From an uncultured Massilia sp. (GTDB taxonomy: Bacteria > Pseudomonadota > Gammaproteobacteria > Burkholderiales > Burkholderiaceae_D), in the NCBI RefSeq assembly GCF_913773735.1, contig NZ_CAJYEB010000037.1:124001-188000 (forward strand): DNA of 64,000 bases, read 5' to 3'. How positions within the stretch are numbered: position 1 is the first letter of the stretch; every line of letters begins with the position of its first letter. Both the position numbers and the translations under genes were made by a program. A model generated the notes under the pieces. It was given only the letters and a program-made list of their open reading frames with translations, did not search any database and was not told the DNA's origin. Shown here one piece after another: positions 36,166 through 46,200 of the stretch.

Positions 36166-37239
36166 GGCGCTGTTCGCGTTAATTGCGTTTCCCGTCCAGC
36201 CGCTTGCCGAACTGGACCGCTGCCCGCAAGAGCAGCGCCGGCGTCGTCAACCGTTTGTCGTCCAGTATCCGCTGCCAGCCCGAGTAGTCGATCAGGTAGC
36301 GGCTGGCCACGCCGCGAAAGCGCAGCAGCCAGGTCTTGAAGCGGCTGTGCCAGCCATTCACGTTCTGCAGGTGGATCGCGCCGCGCGTCCGGATGCCCGC
36401 CCGCAGGTTGACCGCTTCGTGGGTGATGCCCGCCCTGGCCGCAAAGGTCTTGTAGGCTTGCGCCGCATCGCTGACCAGCAGGACATCCGGCGCCAGCACG
36501 GGCCGTAGGCACCGCTCCAGCTGCGCCGCCGTCACCGGCCCACGCCCGGTATGGAAATCGAGCGTTTGTCCGCTGCGGTCGCGCGCTACCAGCAGGCACG
36601 CATGGTCGCGGTTGATGCCGCGGCGCCTGGCGACCCCGCCGCGCTTGCGCGCCGGACGGTCCAGCGTGCGCGATCCCTTCTGCGATTCGAGCAGGTAAGT
36701 TTCGTCCGCCTCGACGATAGCCGACAGCGTCGGCGCGCGTTCGTGCATGGCGCCCGGAATGAAGCGGTGACGCCAGCGAAAACTGGTGGTGCGGTGCACG
36801 CCCGTCACGGCTGCGGCGTCGCGCACGGTGCGTGACGCGAGCACGCACTGCAGGTACGCCAGCCATTTCTCCTTGAGACGCAGGCGCGCGAGCGGTGTGC
36901 CACTCAAGGCGTTGTAGCTACGCCCGCAGCGGCAGCAACGATAACGCTGCAATCCGCTGGCGCTGCCGCAGCGGTGGACGCGCGTGGCGTGGCAACGGGG
37001 ACAGGGTGGCCGGCCGGCGGCCTGTTCGATGAGGGCGATGCATTCGCCGGGATCCGCGATGGAGGCGAGCAAACTGCGCAGGCGTGCAAGATCCTGCATG
37101 CACAGCGGTAACGCTTCGAGCGCGGCAAGCACGTCGTCGAACGCCAGAGCCGGCATCGCTGTCTCCCCATGAGTTACCTCGACAATGGGTGAGACTGCCA
37201 GCGCAGCGGATGGTTCGCACAATTAACGCGAACAGCGCC
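36166..37239. mobile_element. IS1595-family insertion sequence with 20-base terminal inverted repeats and 8-base target duplication
   Basis: Perfect 20-base terminal inverted repeats begin GGCGCTGTTCGCGTTAATT: left at 36166-36185, right (complement) at 37220-37239. Eight A residues flank each end (36158-36165 and 37240-37247), an 8-base target duplication as expected for IS1595-type elements. The 1,074-base element holds one intact transposase gene. It lies directly after the TonB receptor stop codon and inside the A/T tract of the terminator of the giant minus-strand gene. Intact ends, ORF and duplication indicate a recent insertion. Confidence 0.93.
36179..37156 (-). CDS. IS1595-family (ISXO2-like) transposase
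   Basis: 325 residues from the ATG at 37156, preceded by GGGGAG. The N-terminus has a zinc-ribbon with CPRC (in PPCPRCHATRVHRCG) and YRCCRCG. The ISXO2-type catalytic core follows: first Asp in IVEADETYLLES, second in LLVSDAAQAY, and the NVNGWHSRFKTWLLRFRGV segment with the third site. The length and two-part structure match IS1595-group transposases. The frame is uninterrupted, so the element may still be active. Confidence 0.93.
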   Translation of the reverse strand: MPALAFDDVLAALEALPLCMQDLARLRSLLASIADPGECIALIEQAAGRPPCPRCHATRVHRCGSASGLQRYRCCRCGRSYNALSGTPLARLRLKEKWLAYLQCVLASRTVRDAAAVTGVHRTTSFRWRHRFIPGAMHERAPTLSAIVEADETYLLESQKGSRTLDRPARKRGGVARRRGINRDHACLLVARDRSGQTLDFHTGRGPVTAAQLERCLRPVLAPDVLLVSDAAQAYKTFAARAGITHEAVNLRAGIRTRGAIHLQNVNGWHSRFKTWLLRFRGVASRYLIDYSGWQRILDDKRLTTPALLLRAAVQFGKRLDGKRN

Positions 37240-37279
37240 AAAAAAAACGCCGCCGGCGCTGTCAAGCACCGGCGGCGTT
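37240..37279 (-). terminator. Rho-independent terminator of the giant DUF4347 gene
   Basis: AACGCCGCCGG (37246-37256) pairs perfectly over 11 bases with CCGGCGGCGTT (37269-37279). Read leftward, the stem is followed by a run of eight T residues (37247-37240). The insertion sequence split this site: a second copy of the A8/T8 tract now lies on the far side of the element at 36158-36165. The terminator itself was restored by the target duplication. Confidence 0.85.
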
Positions 37280-37296
37280 CGCTGCACAGCCGTCGA

Positions 37297-40200
37297 TCAG
37301 ACGGTCGGGATGCTGGTGTTGATGGCGCCCACCAGCGTCAGCATCTCCTGCGAATCGGCAAAGCCCAGCAACACGTCGCCACGGTCCAGCTGGCCCGACG
37401 CCAGGCCGTCGAGCCAGAACTTCTGCTCGGCGGCGCTGCCGGCGCGGTCGAAGGCGCTGTGGTACAGCGCGTCGACGAACTGGGCGTCCGTCAATCCGCC
37501 GTACTGGGCCGTCGCTTCGTTCGAGCCGACGAACCAGTCCGCCACCTGCGTCAGGCTGGCGCCCGACTCGTGCAGGCCGATCCAGAAGTTCAGGCCGCCC
37601 TCGTCCGCGTGGCGCGCGAACAGCGTCTCGTACATGCGCACCAGCGTGGCCACGTCGCTGTGGTTGAAGTCCAGGTCGACCGACTGGCCCATGGCGATCT
37701 TCTCGGCCGAATCGGCGATCATCAGCGCCGCGCCCGCCTTGTCCACCTTGCCGGAATCCAGCGCCGCGACCCAGGCCGCCTTGCCGCCCGCATCCGCGTC
37801 GCGTCCCAGCACGTTGTGGTACAGGGCGTCGATGAACTCGGCATTGCCCAGCTTGTCCAGGCCATTGGCCGAGAGCAGGCCGCGCGCCACGTCGTCCTGG
37901 TGCGCGCCCTTGCCCAACGCATCGATCCACAGGTCGATCGCGGCGTCGGTCGCCTTGGCGCCGCTGGCGGCCTCGATCAGGCGCGCCACGGTGCCGCGCG
38001 CCGTCGTGTCGGCCGCGGCGCCGGTGAAGCGCAGCACCTCGACGTCGACGACGGTATCGGTGCCGTCGGTGCCGTGCAGGTCCTTGATCACCAGGTGGCC
38101 ATCCTTCACGCGCAGGCTGTAGCCATCGCGGCCGGCGCCGCTGTAGCGGGCGATGTCGTGTCCGCTGCCGCCGTCCACGTAGTCGTCGCCCTCGCCGCCG
38201 AACACGATGTCGTCGCCGTCGTCGCCGTACACGTGGTCGTTGCCTCCCGCGCTGCCGACGATGTCGTCGCCGCCGCCACCATGCAGGGTGTCGTCACCTT
38301 CGCCCAGGAAGATGGTCTGGCTGGCACCGTCGCCCCAGACCTTCTGCGAGCCGGCGCCCCCGCTGACGTTGACGGCGCCGATCAGGGCCGCGAACTCGAC
38401 GTTGTCGAGCTTGATCTGCGTGCCGGCCGGCAGGCCGGACGCGTCGAGCACGATCGCGGTAAACGGATTGCCCGGCGCGGACGGGATGCCCGTGATCGCC
38501 AGCGGCTGGCTCGGCGCGGTATTGATGTTGGCCGTCGGCACGATGGTCTGCACCAGCAGGTTGGTGCTGGAAGCGAGATCGCCCAGGAAGCCGGTGCCGC
38601 CGCCGGTGAGCTGGTTCTGGTCCGCCGAGCCCGCGGCCGTGTGGGCCTTGATCTCGCGGATCAGGTCGGTCAGCGAATCGCTGGCCAGCTTGATGCCCGA
38701 GCCGGAGGTCGTCATGCCGAAGCCGACCGGCAGCTGCGCCAGCAGGATGTTGCCGCCCGATGCGTTCTGGGCCAGCGGGATGTCCGCGAGCGTGTTATTG
38801 CCGACCTGCTCGTCGCGCGACGCGGTCACGGTCGGTATGGTCAACTTGGTCGACGTGCTGCCGTCGGGATTCGTCACCTGCTCGGACACGACCTTGACGC
38901 CGTCGACGGTGGTTTCGGTCGGCGGCGGCGTCACCGGCGGCGTCACAACGACCGGCGTGTTGTTCGCTACCGGTCGGTTGGCCACGCTGGCGGCATCGTT
39001 GCCGGCCGCATCCTGGATCGCGTTGGCATCGTTGCCGTTCGTCGGGTCGGTATAGGACACCGTCACCGACTGGCCGTTCTGCACGCTCGACGCCAGCGTC
39101 AGCGTGACGGTCTTGTTGACGGCATCGACGACCACGGCGCTGACGGCCACGGTGGCATTGCCGACGTGGACGGCGAACGCGGACGCCGCCGGCGCATGCG
39201 CGGCATCCAGCGCTTCGTCGTACGTCATCACCAGTGTGCGACCGTTGACGGCGGCCGACACGAAGGTCGGGGCCAGCGTGTCGCCCGAGTTGTTGGTCAC
39301 GGTCGCATCGGTCACGGCCGCGGCATCGTTGCCGGCCGCATCCTGCACCACGCCACCGCTCGACGGCACCTGGTACGACACCTTCACGACGTCGTTAGGC
39401 TGCACGGCCGTGGCCAGCGTCAGGGTCACGGTCTTGTCGTTGTTGACGACGGCGCCCGTCACCGCCACGGTGGCGTTGCCCACCTTGACCGTGAACGCGC
39501 CGGCGGTCAGCTGCTGGCTGATGTCCAGCGCCTCGTTGTACGTCAGTACCAGCGAGGTGCCGTTGACGGCGGCCGAGGCCAGCGTCGGGGCCAGCGTGTC
39601 GCCGGAGTTGTTGGTCACGGTCGCGTCGGTCACGGGCGCGGCATCGTTGCCGGCCGCATCCTGCACCACGCCGCCGGTCGATGGCACCTGGTACGACACC
39701 TTCACGACGTCGTTAGGCTGCACGGCCGTGGCCAGCGTCAGCGTCACGGTCTTGTCGTTGTTGACGACGGCGCCCGTCACTGCCACGGTGGCGTTGCCCA
39801 CCTTGACCGTGAACGCGCCGCCGGCCAGTTGCTGGCTGATGTCCAGCGCTTCGTTGTAGGTCAGCACCAGCGACGTGCCGTTGACGGCGGCCGAGGCCAG
39901 CGTCGGGGCCAGCGTGTCGAGCGAATTGTTGGTCACGACCTGGTTGGCCAGCGGGGCGGCATCGTTGCCGGCGCCGTCCTGGATCGTGTTCACGCCGCTG
40001 GTCGAGTCGGCGTACGACACCGTCACCGCCTGGTTCGGCTGCACGGCACTGGCCAGCACCAGCTTCACGGAATGCGTCACCGGATCGATGCTCAGGCTGT
40101 CGACCGTCACCGGCTGGCCGTCTACCTTGACGACGAAGTCGCCCTTCAGCGGTGCGTTCTGCGTGTCCAGCGCTTCGTTGTAGGTCAGCACCAGCGAGGT

Positions 40201-43200
40201 GCCGACGGCCGTGGCGGCCTGGAGCGTCGGGGCCAGCGTATCGCCCGAGTTGTTGGTCACGGCCGCATCGGTCACGGCCGCAGCATCGTTCCCGGCCGCA
40301 TCCTGCACCACGCCACCGGTCGACGGCACCTGGTACGACACCTTCACGACGTCGTTCGGCTGCACGGCCGTGGCCAGCGTCAAGGTCACGGTCTTGTCGC
40401 TGTTGACGACGGCGCCCGTCACCGCCACGGTGGCGTTGCCCACCTTGACCGTGAACGCGCCGGCGGACAGCTGCTGGCTGATGTCCAGCGCCTCGTTGTA
40501 GGTCAGTACCAGCGACGTGCCGTTGACGGCAGCCGAGGCCAGCGTCGGGGCCAGCGTGTCGCCCGAATTGTTGGTCACGGTCGCATCGGTCACAGCCGCG
40601 GCGTCGTTACCGGCCGCGTCCTGCACCACGCCACCGGTCGACGGCACCTGGTACGACACCTTCACGACGTCGTCCGGCTGCACGGCCGTGGCCAGCGTCA
40701 GGGTCACGGTCTTGTCGTTGTTGACGACGGCGCCCGTCACCGCCACGGTGGCGTTGCCCACCTTGACCGTGAACGCGCCGGCGGACAGCTGCTGGTTGAT
40801 GTCCAGCGCCTCGTTGTAAGTCAGTACCAGCGAGGTGCCGTTGACGGCAGCCGAGGCCAGGGTTGGCGCCAGCGTGTCGAGCGAATTGTTGGTTACCGCT
40901 TCGTCGGTCAGCGGGACAGCGTCGTTGCCGGCCGCATCCTGTAGCGGACCGACGCCGTTGGGATTGTCGGCATACGATACCGTCACGATCTGATTCGGCT
41001 GCACGGCATCCGCCAGCGTCAGCGTCACCGTGCCGTTCTGCGCATTGATCACCATATTGGTGACGCTCACCGCCTGGCCGCCGACCTTCACCGTGAACGC
41101 GCTCACGTCCGGTGCGCTTGCGGCGTCCAGCGCTTCGTCGTAGGTCAGCACCAGCGACGTGCCGACGACGATGGCCGATTGCAGCGTCGGTGCCACGGTA
41201 TCGAGCGTATTGTTGGTCACTGCGTGGTTGGCCAGCGGGGCGGCATCGTTGCCGGCCGTGTCCTGGATCGGATCCTGGCCATTGACCGGCGCATACGACA
41301 CCGTCACTGCCTGGCCCGGCTGCACGGCGCTGGCCAGCGTCAGCGTCACCTTGCCCGTGTTGGCATCGAGCGCCACGTTGGTCACGGCCACCGGCGTACC
41401 GCCGACGTCGACGGTGAACGCACCCGCGGTCGGCGCGTGGACGTCCAGCGCCTCGCTGTAGGTCAGCACCAGCGACGTGCCGGTCACCGTGGCCGAGGTC
41501 AGCGTCGGCGCCAGCGTGTCGCCAGAATTGTTGGACACCGTCTGGTTGTTCAGCGGGGCGGCGTCGTTACCGGCCGCATCCTGCAGCGGACCGGTGCCGT
41601 TCGGATTATCGGCATACGATACCGTCACCACCTGGTTCGGTTGTACGGCGTTCGCCAGCGTCAGCGTCACCGTGCCGTTCTGGGGATTGATCATCACGTT
41701 GGTGACGCTCACCGCCTGGCCGCCGACCTTCACCGTGAACGCGCTCACATCCGGTGCGTTCACGGCGTCCAGCGCTTCGTCATAGGTCAGCACCAGCGAC
41801 GTGCCGACGACGATGGCCGATTGCAGCGTCGGCGCCGTCGTGTCGATCGCGACGATGTTGTCCATGACGATGTTGTCGATGATATATACCGACTGGTTCC
41901 CGGCCGTTCCAGAATCCGTATCCGTCAACGACGTGATCGTGAACGATGCGATGCCGCTGAACTTGGCGGGATCGAGCGCATACGCTGCCGTCAGGTAGGA
42001 ATTCGGCGCCGCGGCGTCGAGCACGATGTCCTGGAATTGCCCATTGCTCGCCATGATGCGGAACGTCTGCGATCCCGGCTGGTCGTGATAGAGTCGCAGC
42101 GATTTCAGGTCGAAGGTGTAGTTGCCGCTATCCGCGCCGAAGTCGGACAGGCTGTATTGCACCGACGTTTCCGGTTCCCAGTAGCCGACATACAAACCGT
42201 TCCTGGACGCGAGCGAACTCGTATCCCCGTTCATGAAGTAGGCGAAGTCTTCCGCCTTGGAATCCGCCGTCACAATGTTCAAGCGTACCTGGCTGGCATT
42301 GTGGTCGTACGTCGCATGATGCGTCGTCATGTCCACCCCGGCCAGCGTTCCCGCGCCCGCGCCGGCAGCCGTGTCGAACGTGAACAGGGCGCCGACGCCC
42401 TGGAACGGCGGCGTCAGGTCGCCGACGCCGTTCACGGGCAGCGTGGCGGCATCGTTGCCGGCCACGTCCTGGATCGCATTGGCGTCGTTGCTTCCCGACG
42501 GATCGGTGTAGGCGACCGTGACCGCCTGGCCGGCCAGCGCCGGCGTGGCCAGCGTCAGCACGACGCTCTTGCCGTCGGCGCCGATGGCCACATCGGTCAC
42601 GACCACCGCGGCGTTGTCGACCTTGACGGCGAAGGCATTGGCAGGCGGGAGGTGGGCGGCATCCAGCGCTTCGTCATACGACAGCGTCAGCGCGCCGCCG
42701 TCGATTGCGGCGAACAAGAAGGACGGCGCCGTGGTGTCGGACGGTGGCAAGCCCTGGAAATCCGTATCGTGACCGAACACATACGGCAGGTCCATGGACG
42801 CATCGCCATCGACGAGCATGAGGTTGCCGCTGGCGTCGACGGCGAACGTCGGCGACAGCATGTCGTTGAACTCGTCGATGTCCGCCTTGCCGTCGATCCA
42901 CCCGCCATTCTCGAGCGTGAGGATCTTGTTGCCATAGAAACCGTTGGCTGCATCCACCTCCTGCACGGCCAGGTAGATCTTGCCATCCAGCCCGCGCACC
43001 AGGCCGGGGCGACCCGTGGCAAACGACGTATCGACCGTGTCGTAAGGCGCATACCAATGGCTGCCATCCTGCGGCGCGGGAACGGGCGTGCTGGTCCAGG
43101 TGCTGCCGTTGAACTGCCACAAGTGCATGGCATTGCCGCCATCCACGGTGACGACCATCAGCGCGCCGCCCGCATCGACGGCGGCGCCCACCAGGTCGTC

Positions 43201-46200
43201 GCCCGTCGGCAGGGAACTCGATACGGCGGCCTGTCCCGGCAGCAGGTCCTTGACGATCAGGCTGTTGCCGTCCGCGGCCGCCTGGATCAGGAAGCTGTGC
43301 TTGTCCAGCCCGGCGACCTGCTGCAGGGTCTTGCTGCCGGCGACACCGTCCGTCCCGACGGCCACGAAGCTGCCCGTAGCGTTCGTGGCGAAGAAGTTCT
43401 GCTCCTGGAATACAACGTTGTAGCCTGCCCCCGCGGCCCGGTGATAGGACACATTGACGACATTGTCGGATGTGACCACGACGCTGGCGCCGGTGAGGTT
43501 ATAGATGCTCGCGTTCGGACTCGTTGCCTCCAGCGTCTCTAGCAGCGCCGACGTCCACTGCCCGCCGTCGTAGGTGAGCATCTCGATATTGACATTCGAG
43601 CCCATGCCGTGACTCAACGATACCAGCGCATGGATCTTGCCGTACTGGTCGACGGCGATCGGCACGGCGGCGCCCATCTTCGTGTAGCTGTCGACCATGT
43701 CCGCGGCGACATCCAGCGTGGCCGCGACGGACCAGGCCACGCCATTCCACTTGAAGACCGACAGCGTCGTGTCAGAACCCGACATCGCCATGTAGAGATT
43801 GCCGTCGGCGCCGGTCACTACGGAGGTGCGGTCACTGGTCTGTTGCTGCGTCCCGGCGACCGCGCCGCCGGAAATCGACGGTTCCGGCGACGTCGCCGCC
43901 AGGTACGACGTCGCCGTCACCGGGCTGCCGACCTTGCCGTCGGTAACGCTGATGCTGACCGACGCGGTGCCGTTGTTCGTCGCCGTGAAGGTCGCATCCG
44001 CCAGCGCCGCATTGATGACGGCGGCCGAGCCCTGCAGCTGGATGCCGTTGGCGGGGTTGCCGTCGGCATCGACCAGGCCGTCGATGGTGCCGTTCGTGGC
44101 CGTCAGCGTGACCGTGAGGTTGTCGCCGTCCACATCGGCGACCTTGTAGTCGGGCAGCGCCGACGCCGTGCCGGTGCGCACGCTGGTCGAGATGTAGTCG
44201 GCGATCGTGGGCGCGTGGTTCGAGGCAGGCGTGTTGTTGGTGACGGCGGTCGGCAACAGGACCTGCGCATCGTTGCCCACGGCATCCTGGATAGGCGCGC
44301 CGACGCCGCCGCTGTTCGGATCGTTGTACGCGACGGCGACCGACTGGCCGGGCAGCACGGCGGCGCCCAGCGTCAGCGTTACCTTCGTGCCGTCGACGAC
44401 GACGCTGGAAACGCCAACCGAGCTATTGCCCACATTGACCATGAAATCGAGGAAGGACGGCACGCTCTGCGTATCCAGCGCCTCGCTGTAGGTCAGTACC
44501 AGCTGGTCGCCGTTCACGGCGGCCGACACGAAGGTCGGCGCGGTGTTGTCGAGGGCATAGCCCGGCTGGTTGGTGCCCGTCGGCGTGGTGGCGACGAGCG
44601 CATTGCCGGCGCCGTCGGCGATGTCCTGGCCGCCGGCGAAGCCCAGCGTGACGTTGCCGTCCAGGTAATCGAGGTCGCCGCCGGACACGGTCACCTGGTA
44701 GGTGGTGCCGGAACCGGTCACGTTCGTGACGGTCGCTGTGGTGCCGCTCACGCTGAAGTCGCTCGCGTCGAGATTGTCCACCGACTCGCTGAACGTGACG
44801 GTCCAGGTCAGGCTGTCGGCATTGGTGGCGGCGGCGGCGTTGCGCACGATCGACGCGACGGTCGGCGCATTGTTGTCGAGGGTGTAGGTGATCTGGTTGA
44901 TCGCGGGGGGATTGGTCAGGTCGAGTGTGTTGCTGGCGCTGTCGGCAATGTCCTGGTTACCGGCGAACCCCAGCGTCACCGCGCCATTGTAGCCTGCCAG
45001 GTTGCCGCCGGAAACCTTGACGGTGTAGGTACTGCCGTCCACGGGCGTCACGGCGAGGCTGCTGCCGGTGGGGCCGGTGACCGTGAAATCAGTCGCATCG
45101 ACATTCTGCACCGTTTCGCTGAACGTCACCTTGTACACCAGTTCGTCGGCATTCGTCACGCCGGTCGCGGACGTCACATACTCGATCGACGCGACGGTCG
45201 GCTTGGTGGTGTCGCTCGGCGGCGTACCCGATGTCGCGATGGTGATGCGGTCGTAGAACAGCCACAGGTGTCCGTTGGCCCGGGTGGTATCGACCGCGCT
45301 GACGCGTACCTCGTCCACGTTCCCAAACACGTTCGACGGCAGGTCGGCGCTCGTCACCAGGCCGAAGGGGACATCGACATAGCCGACCAGCTGGCCATCC
45401 CGGTAGCCGGAAATGCGGGCCTCCGTGGCAGCCTCGGCGCCGTAGTCGCCCAACAATATCTGGGTGAACCCGAACTCTTTCCCGTCGCGTTCCTTGATGA
45501 CGAAGGAGCCGTCGCCACCGTCGGGATCCAGGTCGGGGTCGGTGTTGTTCGGATTGCTCGTGTAGGTCTTGTAGTTGCCATACACGCCGCCGTTGCTTCC
45601 CGAATCGATATAACTCAGGTGATACCCGGTCGGCTGTCCGTTCATGTCGCCGCGATACATCTGGATGACCAGTCCCGCGACGTCGTCCGATCCGAACTCG
45701 CCGTCGGTGACCGTCGCCCCCATGTCGGTATAGTCGGGCGTGTTGAAATCGATGGTTGTCCCGGTCGCCGGCATGCCCAGCGTGCCCGCGTACGCCGCCA
45801 GCGCGCCGTCGCTGCCCAGCGCCGCCGTCTGGACATGGCCAACCGCCGCTTCCAGCGTCCAATCGCCGCCCAGCAGCGCGCTGCCGGTCAGGTCGGTCGA
45901 CGCGGCCACGTCCGCCCCGGTCGCCGCGGCCAGCGCCGCGATGAAGGACTGGCCCTGCGCGCCCTGCGCCACGTCGCAGCCGTACAGCAGCACGTCGGCA
46001 TCGGCGGCCAGCGCGGCGCGGATGGTGCCGAGCGCGTCGCCGTAGGCGCTCAGGTTGTCGAGCGTGACGTGGGCGTTGCCCAGGTCGAGCGCGCCGGCGC
46101 TGCCGTGGCTCAGGACGTGGATGGCGTCGACGCCGCTGCGCCCCGCCAGCACCTGCGCGATCTGCTGCAGGCCATCCTGGGACGCATCGAGCAGGACGAC

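Noticed and set aside
37084..40944. A 1,286-codon open frame on the plus strand opposite the giant gene
   Set aside because: It is an antisense shadow: Arg/His/Gly-rich low-complexity protein running across the IS end, the terminator and the repeats of the real gene, with no known domain.
38960..41830. Regular repeats that might be taken for a CRISPR array
   Set aside because: Units are 318-324 bases, continuous and in frame, encoding Ig-like domains; there are no short repeats with unique spacers and no cas genes.
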